Source of the DNA: Ruegeria arenilitoris
GTDB taxonomy: Bacteria; Pseudomonadota; Alphaproteobacteria; Rhodobacterales; Rhodobacteraceae
NCBI RefSeq assembly: GCF_013035315.1
Contig: NZ_WQHP01000005.1
Coordinates: forward strand, 338,356 to 402,355
Reading direction: 5' to 3'
Length of the DNA stretch: 64,000 nucleotides
Shown: piece by piece, positions 17,521-27,241 of the stretch
How the letters are laid out: every line of letters starts with the position of its first letter
Position numbering within the stretch: position 1 is the stretch's first letter
The notes under the pieces: generated by a model
Database searches by the model: none
The model's input: the letters and a program-made list of their open reading frames with translations, nothing else
What the model was told of the DNA's origin: nothing
Position numbers and translations under genes: made by a program

Positions 17521-18870
17521 TCAGCGTACCAAACCCTGCAGCCCAATTCCTTCGTAATTCGCGACACTGTCTTTCGGGATCATCCGACGTCCGTCGATGA
17601 CCAGCGGTTGTGGGACAAACGTTTTGACCAATTCGGGCAATTTTGAAAACTCGGGCCATCGGGTCACTATCATCACCGCGTCCGCACCTTCGATCGCCCG
17701 GCTCAGTTCGTCCTCATAAGCAATTGACTCGCTAAAATGAGCTTCAGCTTCGTGGCGCGCAACCGGATCATAGGCGACGACCTCAGCCTGTTCGGTCAGT
17801 AACTTGTGGACAATGGTCAAAGCTGGGCTTTCTCGGATATCATCAGTTCCCGGTTTAAAAGCCAGGCCCAAGACAGCAATCCGCTTGCCACGAAGGTCAG
17901 GGAAATGAGATTTCAATCGGTCCAGCATCTGGCCAGGTTGTTTATTATTGGTCTGTATTACTGCATTCAGCAAAGGCATCGGAGATCCGGCGTTTTCTCC
18001 ATACGCAATCAGCGCCTTTACATCTTTGGGGAAACAGCTGCCACCAAAACCGCAACCGGCCGCCAGATAAGTAATGAAGCCGGGCCAGATGCGCTCCGCG
18101 TTCTCCGGGAGGATAGGAGTAAACCGTTTGTCCAGATGCATACCCTCCATCGCCTCGACTACATCAACTCCCACATTGGCGCAGAGATTTCCGATCTCGT
18201 TCGAGAATGAGATCAAAGTCGCCAACAAAGAGTTCGCGGTGTATTTTATCATTTCCGCGGTAGCAGGGTTTGTCCTTACGATATCAACATTAGGAAAAAC
18301 GGAGTAAAGCTCGTCCATCACGGCGATCGCACGGTCATCACCTCCGCCGATAACGATGCGGTCAGGATGCATAAAGTCCGTGATGGCTTCGCCCTCTTTG
18401 AGAAACTCTGGGTTCATGCCAATACCGAAATCTTGGCCCGCTCTTTTGCCCGAAGCCTCCTCCAGAATTGGCGTGACAACCGTGTCAGTTGTTCCCGGAA
18501 CTACTGTGCTTTTTACCACTACGACGTGATAGGCATCCTTGTCCTTGATTACCTCACCAATCTGTCGCGACACGTCGCGGATATACCTCAGGTCGATTTC
18601 GTTGCCATCGAACGGCGTGCCAACAGCAATCAGCGAAATGTCCGAATTCAAAACCGCATCGCGCAGATCTGTCGTTCCGTGCAGCGTTTGGCCTACAGTC
18701 TGGCACAAGAGATCTGCCAACCCGTCTTCGTGAATAGGTGGAGTGCAGGCGTTGATCTGATCTATTTTCTGCTGAACCGTATCGACACAGACCACGTCGT
18801 GACCCTTCATTGCCAGACAAGCGCCCGAGACCAACCCAACATATCCCGTTCCTATGACTGATACACGCAT
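17521..18870 (-). CDS. ugd: UDP-glucose 6-dehydrogenase
   Basis: A 449-residue NAD-dependent dehydrogenase: MRVSVIGTGYVGLVSGACLA (Rossmann GxGxxG) at the N-terminus, NPEFLKEGEAITDFMHPDRI in the substrate region, the catalytic GFGGSCFPKDVKALI Cys motif, and VLGLAFKPGTDDIRESPA in the C-terminal domain. It oxidises UDP-glucose to UDP-glucuronate. The ATG at 18870 shares its A with the TGA of the upstream UDP-glucuronate decarboxylase-like gene, so the two are coupled and would run UDP-glucose to UDP-glucuronate to UDP-xylose or a 4-keto intermediate. GDP-mannose dehydrogenase is an alternative assignment in this family, but the pairing favours UDP-glucose. Confidence 0.92.
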   Translation of the reverse strand: MRVSVIGTGYVGLVSGACLAMKGHDVVCVDTVQQKIDQINACTPPIHEDGLADLLCQTVGQTLHGTTDLRDAVLNSDISLIAVGTPFDGNEIDLRYIRDVSRQIGEVIKDKDAYHVVVVKSTVVPGTTDTVVTPILEEASGKRAGQDFGIGMNPEFLKEGEAITDFMHPDRIVIGGGDDRAIAVMDELYSVFPNVDIVRTNPATAEMIKYTANSLLATLISFSNEIGNLCANVGVDVVEAMEGMHLDKRFTPILPENAERIWPGFITYLAAGCGFGGSCFPKDVKALIAYGENAGSPMPLLNAVIQTNNKQPGQMLDRLKSHFPDLRGKRIAVLGLAFKPGTDDIRESPALTIVHKLLTEQAEVVAYDPVARHEAEAHFSESIAYEDELSRAIEGADAVMIVTRWPEFSKLPELVKTFVPQPLVIDGRRMIPKDSVANYEGIGLQGLVR

Positions 18871-19979
18871 CACATATCCTCTGCGTCTCGGTTGCCGCTG
18901 TACCAAATCATTGCCCGACGCAGCCCCTCGTCCATTCCGATCTCTGGGTCGTAGCCAATATCGGACCGGGCTTTAGCGATGACCGGGCAGCGACGATTGG
19001 GATTGTCGACAAGGTAGTCTTTGTCTTCCGAGACTTGAAAAACCGCTTTGCCCTGATAGCCGAATTCATCGCGGGCAATTGCAATAACACGCTCGGCCAA
19101 ATTAGCCATAGAGATTTCGGGGTCTTCAATACCAATGTTGTAGGCTTCGCCCGGCTTTCCGTTCAACAGAATCTTGTAATAACCGCAGACGGCATCCGCG
19201 ACATAGCAAAATGTCCGAGTGGGCGCGCCATCGCTGAACATCACGATATCGCGTTCAGCAAAGATATCGCGGGCAAAATCCGGCAGCACTCGGCGGTCCG
19301 AAATTTTCAGGCCTGGGCCGTAGTTATTGAACGGGCGCGCTATCGTGATCGGCAGATCGTGTTGTTGGGCGAACACTACGCAAAGCGTTTCGCCGTATCG
19401 CTTGGACTCGTCATAGCAAGCCCTCGGGCCAGTGCACGACACATTTCCCCGGTAAGTTTCCGGAGTTGGAATGCTTTCGGGGGTTGGGTCACCGTAGATT
19501 TCGGATGTTGAAAAAAAAAGAAAACCTTTGATCGGTTTTTCTTTTGAATGCTGCGCTAAAGCGTAGTCCAACATATACCGCAATCCACCAACATTGGCGT
19601 CCATCGTCTTCAGCGCGTGTTGGCGGTAATAGATTGGCGAAGCGATCGAGGCCGCGTGGATGATGTAATCGAAATCGGCCATGTTGTCCGGCAACGGTTC
19701 CGTAATGTCATGGGTGACCAGCGTGAGGTTGTCATCATCCTGTATGGACTTCAGCCAATCCGGTACACCGCGCATGTAATTGTCAAACACAGTTATCTTG
19801 ATCGGTGCTTGACCCGAAACGTTGTTCCAATGGACCACGGATTGCACCAAATAATACCCCAAAAAGCCAGCCCCTCCGATAATCAAAAGGCTTCGGCCTG
19901 ACATGGTTTCAAATTCTGGTCCAAGCTTGGAAGCGATATATTCCAAATCGGTGGAGACAACTTCTTGAGCGGTTTTCAC
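18870..19979 (-). CDS. UDP-glucuronate decarboxylase-like NAD-dependent epimerase
   Basis: A 369-residue extended SDR: LLIIGGAGFLGYYLVQSV near residue 30, catalytic Tyr/Lys in the RACYDESKRYGET block that is characteristic of UDP-xylose synthases, ARPFNNYGPG and RTFCYVADAV. It should bind NAD and decarboxylate UDP-glucuronate, the product of the overlapping ugd gene; a dTDP- or CDP-glucose 4,6-dehydratase is the main alternative. The long open frame reaches 20135, but a GTG at 19979 preceded by AGAGAAG gives the roughly 26-residue leader seen in this subgroup. The ATG at 19901 would remove that leader. Confidence 0.82.
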   Translation of the reverse strand: MKTAQEVVSTDLEYIASKLGPEFETMSGRSLLIIGGAGFLGYYLVQSVVHWNNVSGQAPIKITVFDNYMRGVPDWLKSIQDDDNLTLVTHDITEPLPDNMADFDYIIHAASIASPIYYRQHALKTMDANVGGLRYMLDYALAQHSKEKPIKGFLFFSTSEIYGDPTPESIPTPETYRGNVSCTGPRACYDESKRYGETLCVVFAQQHDLPITIARPFNNYGPGLKISDRRVLPDFARDIFAERDIVMFSDGAPTRTFCYVADAVCGYYKILLNGKPGEAYNIGIEDPEISMANLAERVIAIARDEFGYQGKAVFQVSEDKDYLVDNPNRRCPVIAKARSDIGYDPEIGMDEGLRRAMIWYSGNRDAEDM

Positions 19980-20290
19980 GAGGCTTCTCTCTACAAACTC
20001 AATGACTGGTAATACGGCACTTTGAAACTCGCGATGAACACAACGCTGCCTACTGAAGGCAAGCTCTTTCTGGTTCGAAGTCTTGAAACCAAACGGAGAC
20101 CTGGGTTGGTGTCGACTGTATTCAAATTGATTCACCGAAGAAAAAGTTTCATTTTGATCTTAGCATGCACCGCTGTGGATGAGCCAAAGATCGTTTAGTG
20201 AATTTAACTTGCAAACCCGCCAAGCCAAACGGATTGTTTGCTGCAACTATCCAAATTCCATTGCTGCAACTTGGGTTTTTACCTGGAAGG

Positions 20291-20989
20291 CTAGAACTTT
20301 TTAGCCGGGCGCACATGAATGTCGGTCACTTCCGCTGTGTTTGCCGACGACAAAGATTGAAGCACAATCTGCGATATATCATCCGGTTGCAGCAGAAGGT
20401 CTGGATTATAAGCTCGGTTCTCTTCTGCGAAAATACCTTGCTGCATGGCACTTGCCGTTCGCCCAGGAAAGACGCTTAAGACACGGACGCCGACCGGGTT
20501 CAACTCATCACGCAAGGAGTCGGCAAAGGCTTTGAGCGCGTATTTGCTGGCTGAATAGGCGCCAGTGCCACCTCGGGCGTTGTTCCAAATCGATGAGTTC
20601 AAAAAAACTACCGATCCTTGTCGGGCTGATAGCGCGCGCGATAACGCCTTCGTTAGAACCCAAGGCGCGCGCATATTTATTCTCCACATTCGGTCAAAAT
20701 CCGTGATCGGCGCGCGCGCAACGGTGCCCATGGCAAAGTCGCCAGCGGCGTGAACAAGTATATCAAGCTCATCGATAGAGGATGCAATTTGGTTGGCAGC
20801 AGCTTCCATCGCCCTGTCATCGGAGAGGTCAACTTTATGCCAGGTAAGTCGATCACTCTGTTTCGTTTTACGCGACAATGCATGAACTTCGGCACCTTCG
20901 GCCACCAAAGCCTCGGAAATTGCGCCGCCGATTCCACCGCTTGCCCCTGTAACCAAGGCAACTTGCGACTCAAATCGAGCCAACCTCAT
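20291..20989 (-). CDS. Short-chain dehydrogenase/reductase
   Basis: A 232-residue classical SDR with VALVTGASGGIGGAISEAL (NAD(P) loop) at residue 10, the NHAA-like LVHAAGDFA segment, catalytic Ser in VVFLNSSIW and YSASKYALK with catalytic Tyr and Lys. The substrate is unknown. Its ATG overlaps the TGA of the DUF4910 gene (ATGA), so it is coupled to it and likely acts in the same sugar-modification branch, for example as a ketoreductase (inference). Confidence 0.9.
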   Translation of the reverse strand: MRLARFESQVALVTGASGGIGGAISEALVAEGAEVHALSRKTKQSDRLTWHKVDLSDDRAMEAAANQIASSIDELDILVHAAGDFAMGTVARAPITDFDRMWRINMRAPWVLTKALSRALSARQGSVVFLNSSIWNNARGGTGAYSASKYALKAFADSLRDELNPVGVRVLSVFPGRTASAMQQGIFAEENRAYNPDLLLQPDDISQIVLQSLSSANTAEVTDIHVRPAKKF

Positions 20990-22284
20990 GACGCGACTAC
21001 CAACAAACCATGTTGCCGTAAAATTTCAGCCGCATCCGCCACACGATCAAACCCAAGTTGAGATCGCTCCGCGATATCCAAAAGACTGTGATCTCCGTCC
21101 GAGTAGTTCAGTACCCAAAGCAACGCCATCTGCTGTTCCTTGGAATCCGATCTGCCGCCAATTGCGTCATACAACCCGCGTCGTCCCAGCATCGGTTCCC
21201 CTTTCGGGTTGAGGTTCATGAACTTTTTGTCACGCTCAAGGATATCGATTACCTTCTCCAACCGGGTCAACGAGTCTTCCAACGCCTCCGGTCTGACGAA
21301 TTCGGGATTGTCCGCCGAGGTATGATACTCTTGGAAACTGGCATATGGCGTTCGGGAAAAACAGCCCATCGGCATGTCAAAGCCCGGCGAACAAAACTGC
21401 CTTTCGTCATAACCATAGGGCTCGAATTCCAGCATTTTGTGATCCGGTTGATCCTGAATCACCAATCTGACTGCCCGGTTGATTTCTGTGTCATCTCGGC
21501 GGCTTTTCTTGTAATGAATCGCCCCCGGATCGCCGAGGTTTGCCAGCACTAGGCCATGCTTGACCCGGTCAACGGTTGCAGTGTTGCGCGCGAGCCAAGT
21601 GATCGAGCCAATTGTGGCGGGGATAAACAGAACACGGATTGTGTGCTGCGGCTGCGGCCCTTCCAATAGTCGACGTGCAAGTTCAGTCGCAACCACAATC
21701 GAAGATAGGTTGTCATTAGCCAAAGAGGGATGGCAAATGTGGGCCGACAGCAGAATTTCATCCGTCGTTTGCCCTGGTATTATACACTCAGCGTAGGTGA
21801 GAGATCCGTCCTCAAGCGTCGCGTCCACGACGACCTCATATTCCCCTTCCTGCATGGCCTCAAGGTCACGGTGCGGCAGGCAAAAACCCCAGTTGTCCGC
21901 GTAGTACCCGGTTCTATACGGAATCCATTCGGGATTCGAAGGATCCGAATGCAGGTGTGGCTTAAGTTCCGACAGTGACATGCGGGTGTGCACAGGACGA
22001 CTATAGCTTACGATATGCAGATTGTGCTTTTGGAAATCGATCACTCTGTTCCCGGAGGCATCAGCAACCCAAGCGTCGCGAATGGTCCATTCCTTTGGGA
22101 CATGCCAATCCAGAACGGGCTCGCCTGAAGGGACCTCGGTGACGGAAAGTGGAATATGCTCGCCTATCAGCGAAATCGTTTCGCGTACACCTGGGCCCGT
22201 GATTGAACGGCATATTGGATATAGGCGAACGAGTTGAGAATGAAGCAACTCCCCGACTGGAGTATCCGTGCGCTCCGCCATCAT
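20986..22284 (-). CDS. DUF4910 (M28-aminopeptidase-like) protein with C-terminal winged helix
   Basis: A 432-residue protein of a family found in polysaccharide and secondary-metabolite loci. An N-terminal DUF2172-like insert (VPKEWTIRDAWV) precedes a metallopeptidase-like core: EILLSAHICHPSLANDN with a potential His/Asp zinc pair, ITWLARN, and EYHTSADNPEF with another candidate ligand. The last about 80 residues form a winged-helix-like segment (LLDIAERSQLGFDRVADAAEIL). The biochemical role is not established; hydrolysis of an amide or ester on a sugar intermediate is a guess. Two ATGs (22284, 22281) follow 2 nt after the methyltransferase stop, and the gene overlaps the SDR start. Confidence 0.78.
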   Translation of the reverse strand: MMAERTDTPVGELLHSQLVRLYPICRSITGPGVRETISLIGEHIPLSVTEVPSGEPVLDWHVPKEWTIRDAWVADASGNRVIDFQKHNLHIVSYSRPVHTRMSLSELKPHLHSDPSNPEWIPYRTGYYADNWGFCLPHRDLEAMQEGEYEVVVDATLEDGSLTYAECIIPGQTTDEILLSAHICHPSLANDNLSSIVVATELARRLLEGPQPQHTIRVLFIPATIGSITWLARNTATVDRVKHGLVLANLGDPGAIHYKKSRRDDTEINRAVRLVIQDQPDHKMLEFEPYGYDERQFCSPGFDMPMGCFSRTPYASFQEYHTSADNPEFVRPEALEDSLTRLEKVIDILERDKKFMNLNPKGEPMLGRRGLYDAIGGRSDSKEQQMALLWVLNYSDGDHSLLDIAERSQLGFDRVADAAEILRQHGLLVVAS

Positions 22285-22286
22285 CA

Positions 22287-23555
22287 CTACTCTAAGACCC
22301 TTACTTCGGGCAATGGAACAACAAATCTTCCGCCCCATTCGACTATGCCCTTCATCGAGTCCATGATCTCTTCTTTGATGTTCCACGGAAGGATCAGCAC
22401 ATAATCGGGCCGAGTCTCGAAAATCTTATCAGGCGCGTGGATCGGAATACGTGTTCCTGGCAGCAACTTGCCCATTTTGGCAGTGCTCACATCTACGGTG
22501 TACTCAAGAAGATCCGTCTTGACGCCACAAAAGTTCAATAGGGTGTTTCCCTTGGCCGGGGCTCCGTACCCGACGACGGTTTTTCCAGCTTCCTGTGCGT
22601 CCATCAGGAACCTCAACAGATCCCGCTTTGATTTGTGAACGTGTTTCGCGTAGTCCCGGTATCGATTGAGCGACGTTAATCCCTCAGCCACTTCGCGAAC
22701 TTCAAGTTCGGCCACGGATGGCAACACCGGATGATGGGTATCCACGTCCTCCGTACGGCAGGCGAACACTCTCAACGACCCACCTTGTGGCGCGATCTCT
22801 TGCACCTCGAAGACCTTGAGCTTGTGGCGTTCAAAAATCTCCCGAACTGCAATCAATGAGAGGTAGGAATAATGCTCGTGATAGATCGTGTCGTAATAGT
22901 TCTTTTCGATCAGATTCAGCAGATGCGGGAACTCCATCGTAAGCACCCCGCCCTCTGCCAGGGCGGGATGGAAGCCGCTCACAAAATCGTCAATGTCCGG
23001 GACATGGGCCAGTACATTTGCACCGTGAAGAAGTTTAGCCTGCAGGCCTTCGCTTTGCAGCCACTTACCAGTTTCACGGCCGAAAAAGCGAATTTCCGTT
23101 GGCAAACCGTTTTCGCGCGCGACCTTTGCGACTCCTGCTGATGGCTCGATCCCCAGCGTAGGTACGCCATTTGCGTGAAAATACTGAAGCAGATAGCCGT
23201 CGTTGCTTGCGATCTCGACAACCCGGTGTTCCGGGCCGATCCCAAATCGTTCGGTCATCTCGGCGACATAGCCCTTTGCGTGACTCAGAATCGTCGACGA
23301 GAAGGACGAGAAATAAGCATAATCCTCATTGAATATGGTTTCGCGCTGTTCGACAGCTGGCAACTGGACCAGCCAACAGTGTGGGCAAACATATGCATGA
23401 AGCGAATAAAATGGCTCTGGCTCGAGAATTCTGGACGGATCTACGTACGAATTCGCTAGGGGCGTAGCGCCCAGATCGACAAATGTTTCGGCTAAACCTT
23501 TGCCGCAACCTCGGCACGAAAGCTTGCCGTTCTTTGGAAAAACCTGATCAGGCAT
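22287..23555 (-). CDS. NovU/TylC-like sugar C-methyltransferase
   Basis: A class I SAM methyltransferase of the three-domain sugar C-methyltransferase type, 422 residues. The N-terminal zinc-binding domain has Cys pairs in LSCRGCGKG and YVCPHCWLVQLP. The SAM domain is VVEIASNDGYLLQYF. EFPHLLNLIEKNYYDTIYHE contains the Tyr/His/Glu active-site region, and a C-terminal domain carries VVGYGAPAKGNTLLN. Such enzymes methylate C3 of 4-keto nucleotide sugars to make branched-chain sugars. The start is uncertain: ATG at 23555 has no clear ribosome-binding site, while an ATG at 23621 in the same frame has AGGA just before it and would add 22 residues. First gene of a three-gene operon. Confidence 0.88.
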   Translation of the reverse strand: MPDQVFPKNGKLSCRGCGKGLAETFVDLGATPLANSYVDPSRILEPEPFYSLHAYVCPHCWLVQLPAVEQRETIFNEDYAYFSSFSSTILSHAKGYVAEMTERFGIGPEHRVVEIASNDGYLLQYFHANGVPTLGIEPSAGVAKVARENGLPTEIRFFGRETGKWLQSEGLQAKLLHGANVLAHVPDIDDFVSGFHPALAEGGVLTMEFPHLLNLIEKNYYDTIYHEHYSYLSLIAVREIFERHKLKVFEVQEIAPQGGSLRVFACRTEDVDTHHPVLPSVAELEVREVAEGLTSLNRYRDYAKHVHKSKRDLLRFLMDAQEAGKTVVGYGAPAKGNTLLNFCGVKTDLLEYTVDVSTAKMGKLLPGTRIPIHAPDKIFETRPDYVLILPWNIKEEIMDSMKGIVEWGGRFVVPLPEVRVLE

Positions 23556-23621
23556 AACAACATTCAAAACAATGAACAAACACGAAATTGGTAGCATGGA
23601 TGGAACGTCACCCAAAGCCAT

Positions 23622-23984
23622 TTTTCCTGACCAGTTAGACTCTCAGGTAGTCAATCAAACCTAAGTATCGGTTTCATTGATCTGAAAAAAATGAGGCATA
23701 GGAAACAGCTGGTCACCGCTTGTTTCTGGCTTTTCAAGATTAGTCAGGAATCATCGGCGCTTAGCGTTCTGGCCCTTAGACCGGTTTTAGTACCTGCGCT
23801 ATGGTTGAAAATCACAACGTCAGAGCGCAAAGAATTGCGCATCGGGTTTCGGCCAAACCCACCAAGTATGCACGCTCCCGGTTCAAAAAACGCAATTGTA
23901 TCGGGCATGCCTTATTGTTTGCAAAAGTTTGACAATAAGGACATCAGAAGTGTCGGAACGGCCGAGTAGCTTGACGCGCTCAAT
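23622..23984. other. Intergenic stretch without a supported gene
   Basis: The 363 nt between the methyltransferase and the aldo/keto-reductase-like gene hold no convincing ORF. The promoter of the methyltransferase-DUF4910-SDR operon should be here. I see no strong inverted repeat. Confidence 0.4.
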
Positions 23985-24860
23985 TCAAGCATTGCGTCGC
24001 CCGCCAATGTATTTGTCAACCAACGCCTTTGTCCCACGAATATTTCCCGCGCTTGAAGCCCCAAACACAATCGATTCAACGCCCGGGAGCTCTGATATCC
24101 AGTGGATTGCTTCATCTGCTGGGATCGCCCCAGAGGCATAAACAGACATAGCGACAGCCCGCACACGTCCGGATTTCAATGCTTCAAGATAGGCATCATA
24201 TCCGCCAGACATACGGAAGCCGATCTTGTTGATATTCGAACAGATTATTGGGCGTTCAATGCCCTGCTTTTCTAGTATATCAAGAAGCAGGGGCATGTTC
24301 ATTGTGATATAAGCAGGCTCAGCGCCGTATTTCTCTTGGATGTGATCGTGGAAAATTCGGAAAGCCCGATGGAACCCCACGCCAATCAACAAATCAGCAA
24401 AGACGTTCTGTATGAAAACAACAGGAGTTTTTGCTCCAGTGAACATCTTCATCTCCATATCAATCATTGCCCTGGCGATGCCATCCATTTCTTTTGAAGC
24501 TAGGGCTTTTGTCCCCGCAAGCGCGGTTGCAAACAGACCATCATTAGGCATGAGGTATCTTATGGCCCCCAACATACCGTGGTCAGTTACGGCGTTGGCG
24601 TATTTATGCGCGTAGGGCATACAGGGGTAGAACTGGAAATCGCTGTAACGAACGGGATCGGCTCGAACACGATCAGCTACTTCTGAAATCTGATCGTGGG
24701 TCGTACACATGAAAGTGCGAATACCCGCATCATAGGCGACATCCAGAACATCCATAATCGCGTCAGTTCTCTGAAAACGCATTGCTTGCGATCGCGCTTT
24801 TTCTTCGGACATGTGGTTGACGCCAAAAAACTGATTATCGCCGAAAAGCAACTTATCCAC
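23985..24860 (-). CDS. Aldo/keto-reductase-like TIM-barrel protein
   Basis: A 291-residue protein that opens VDKLLFGDNQFFGVNHMSE and near its end has VESIVFGASSAGNIRGT, the latter like the NADP-binding end of aldo/keto reductases. Otherwise it diverges from known AKRs and the catalytic Tyr-Lys-His set is not obvious, so enzymatic function is uncertain. I chose a GTG start at 24860: AAGGAG lies about 7 nt upstream, whereas the GTG at 24869 overlaps that site. It follows the Gfo/Idh gene by 12 nt and probably shares its transcript and pathway. Confidence 0.68.
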   Translation of the reverse strand: MDKLLFGDNQFFGVNHMSEEKARSQAMRFQRTDAIMDVLDVAYDAGIRTFMCTTHDQISEVADRVRADPVRYSDFQFYPCMPYAHKYANAVTDHGMLGAIRYLMPNDGLFATALAGTKALASKEMDGIARAMIDMEMKMFTGAKTPVVFIQNVFADLLIGVGFHRAFRIFHDHIQEKYGAEPAYITMNMPLLLDILEKQGIERPIICSNINKIGFRMSGGYDAYLEALKSGRVRAVAMSVYASGAIPADEAIHWISELPGVESIVFGASSAGNIRGTKALVDKYIGGRRNA

Positions 24861-24872
24861 GTCATGCACTCC

Positions 24873-25970
24873 TTAAAGACGAAACCATCCACGCCTTTTC
24901 GCGGGTGCGGGCTGCGTGACAATCGGGGCTTCCCCAACAGGCATACCGGTGTCGGCATTGGCCAATATCATCGACATGGTTTTGTCGGTTTCGGTGGCAG
25001 AAGCAAAATCGTTTAAAATGAGGTCTGGTTTTCCTTGGGCCACAGCGGTGATAAATCCGTCAAGCTGGGCTGAGTATTCTTCCCCTCGCAGATAGAACCA
25101 CACGTCGTCCGTAAGCTCTGTCGTATATCTGACATTCCAGCCTTTGGTATAAGTCGGCAATTCAGGATCAGCATTTCGCAGATAAAGCTGACACTCCTGA
25201 CGGTCAGCGAAAAGGCGTCCATTGGTTCCAATCATTGTGATCTTCGTCGACATTTTTCGATGGCTCTCGTCGGACCAGTTGACTGAAAGCTGTGCCGTGG
25301 CTCCATTGTCCCATCGTAAGGTCGACATCACTTGATCATCTGCATCCTCTGAGAAAACGCGCGTGAGAAATGAGCCGGAAACCTGCGTCGGAGTACCAAA
25401 GTACCAGTTCAAAAGGTTCAAAGGGTGAGCCGCATAATCATAAAGGCAGCCGCCGCCTTCGGAATTGTCAGTGCGCCATGTGCTACGCCGATGGCGCAGT
25501 ACTACGGGTCCATAAGCTTCGGCCTGCACATGTGTGATATTACCCAGTGCTCCGGAATTCAGGATTCTCCTGACTTCCTGGAACGCGCCGACATATCTGT
25601 AGTGATAGCCAACCTGCGTGACGACGCCCTTGTCTTTCGCCAACTCCGCCAAACGGAGGCTATCCTGCCAGTTAAGGCAAAACGGTTTTTCGCAAAAGAC
25701 GTGCAAACCTTTTTCTAAGGCAGCCGAGGCCATGGACGCATGCAGACGTGACGGGGTCGCGATGACGACCGCATCCAAATCCTGAGTGGCAAGCATCTTT
25801 GCGTAGTCACTGTGAATTGTAACTTGCGCGTTCTTTTTCAGCACATCGCTGATGAATCTGGAATCATCACAGGCTACCGCATTGGCCATCGGATGCACAT
25901 TGGCTATGGCATAGTGTGACAAGCCCATTTTACCCAGGCCAACAACGGCAATGTTGATTTTGTCCGTCAT
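24873..25970 (-). CDS. Gfo/Idh/MocA family oxidoreductase
   Basis: A 365-residue NAD(P)-dependent sugar oxidoreductase: INIAVVGLGKMGLSHYAIA at the N-terminus, VIATPSRLHASMA, and the family hallmark HVFCEKPFCLNW with its Lys. The C-terminal domain includes GGGCLYDYAAHPLNLLNWYF. Related enzymes oxidise C3 of nucleotide sugars ahead of a DegT-type aminotransferase, and one such aminotransferase lies at 28.4-29.6 kb. The ATG at 25970 is preceded by GGAGA and gives the normal start; the frame extends further upstream without family similarity. Confidence 0.9.
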   Translation of the reverse strand: MTDKINIAVVGLGKMGLSHYAIANVHPMANAVACDDSRFISDVLKKNAQVTIHSDYAKMLATQDLDAVVIATPSRLHASMASAALEKGLHVFCEKPFCLNWQDSLRLAELAKDKGVVTQVGYHYRYVGAFQEVRRILNSGALGNITHVQAEAYGPVVLRHRRSTWRTDNSEGGGCLYDYAAHPLNLLNWYFGTPTQVSGSFLTRVFSEDADDQVMSTLRWDNGATAQLSVNWSDESHRKMSTKITMIGTNGRLFADRQECQLYLRNADPELPTYTKGWNVRYTTELTDDVWFYLRGEEYSAQLDGFITAVAQGKPDLILNDFASATETDKTMSMILANADTGMPVGEAPIVTQPAPAKRRGWFRL

Positions 25971-26575
25971 TCTCCAGTGCACCTCAAACTCATTAAAAAA
26001 ATTGACGCATGTCGCCACGAAGGTTGCACAAACGTAGACAATTCCAGTGTCGTACACCACTGGGCGAAATTCAAATTGCAATGCCAGTACTTTTTGACGC
26101 AGTGGATCTTCAAATGGGTATGGGTGCCTCGACAATTATTCAGAATGAACCGGAACAACTTGAAGTTCTTTGTTACCAACGCTGTTACATGCTCAATTTG
26201 TTGGTGCGACAGTAAATTGAAGTCTGCAATTGCAGCGTCAGAATAGGCTCAGACGTCGCGTTGACAGCGCTAACTTCAATAAACGCAACTCGATTAGACG
26301 AAACACACAAAATCGGCAACAGTTTGAAACCACCCCAGCGTTATGTTTCTGAATTCGAAACACTCTTAGGCAGAATCACTCACATGAAGCCACATCCAAT
26401 GGCGACGCCAAAGGCTCATCGACATGAAGCTTGGGCAATACCTTCGATCACCCTTGATCGAAAAGACAAATAGCAAACGCATATCGGTTGGGGTTGACGC
26501 GCGCATCAAACGGCCGCTGGACCAGACCATTGAGTTTGTGCACATCACCCAGCATCTGCTGCTTAATAAAGGCCG
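25971..26575. other. Long intergenic stretch
   Basis: About 600 nt between the Gfo/Idh start and the HAD gene stop. Small frames here have no ribosome-binding site or recognisable product. CCAGTG/CACTGG (about 26045-26065) forms a loose inverted repeat. It should hold the Gfo/Idh promoter; otherwise I see nothing. Confidence 0.4.
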
Positions 26576-27241
26576 CTAACGTTTGGCAAAGGCCCTTTCG
26601 TATCGGGCGTCAGGCCAGACGCACAGCAGACCGTTACTGACCCGTGCCAACAGTTCGGCGTCATCTTCGTGGTCCGTCACCACCGTGGCATCATCCAATT
26701 GTCCAGCATCAAAATACGCTTCGGCATTCGCAAGCTTGCCTGCGCGGCGCCACTTCCAGCCGGAACTTAGGGATGCTGCTGCAAGCTCAGGTCGGGTTCC
26801 GGGGTAGCATTGCAGTAAGGGCGCGATAATAGCTTCGTAACCATTTGAGAAAACGACAATTCGCGCTGGTCGAGCCTTATCTATTAGGTCCTCAAGTGCT
26901 GTGTTGGCGAAAGTGCGACCAAGCTTTGGAGCGATGCGTGCCCAACTACGAAGGGTCCATGGCATCAACGTCGCGATGGCCATCACACGAAGCCAATCAC
27001 GATAGTCTCGCGCCCGTCGCCGCCCGCCAATGATCCTCCACGGGCGTGTCAAATCTAGACCGCGCAAGATTGCCGCTGCCAAAGGAGCAGGACGCGCATG
27101 GGCCAGAAAGCACTCGGTGGAATTGCGCAGCCAAAGTGTTTCATCGAAATCGACGATAAGCAGCTTGCCCGCAGCTTTTTCCATGGCATATGTGAGCTTT
27201 TGAGGAGAAGCAGTTTCGTAGAGGGGACGCTGCATCACCAT
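26576..27241 (-). CDS. HAD-like hydrolase
   Basis: A 221-residue haloacid dehalogenase-type protein. KLLIVDFDETLWLRNSTE carries the catalytic DxD nucleophile motif near residue 25, VVFSNGYE is motif II, and ATVVTDHEDDAELL is the acidic motif IV. It is likely a phosphatase acting on a phosphorylated sugar, polyprenyl or nucleotide intermediate. The ATG at 27241 overlaps the TAA of the membrane protein gene (TAATG), which couples the two. HAD phosphatases often accompany UbiA-like transferases, which supports a joint pathway with its neighbour as an inference. Confidence 0.8.
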   Translation of the reverse strand: MVMQRPLYETASPQKLTYAMEKAAGKLLIVDFDETLWLRNSTECFLAHARPAPLAAAILRGLDLTRPWRIIGGRRRARDYRDWLRVMAIATLMPWTLRSWARIAPKLGRTFANTALEDLIDKARPARIVVFSNGYEAIIAPLLQCYPGTRPELAAASLSSGWKWRRAGKLANAEAYFDAGQLDDATVVTDHEDDAELLARVSNGLLCVWPDARYERAFAKR

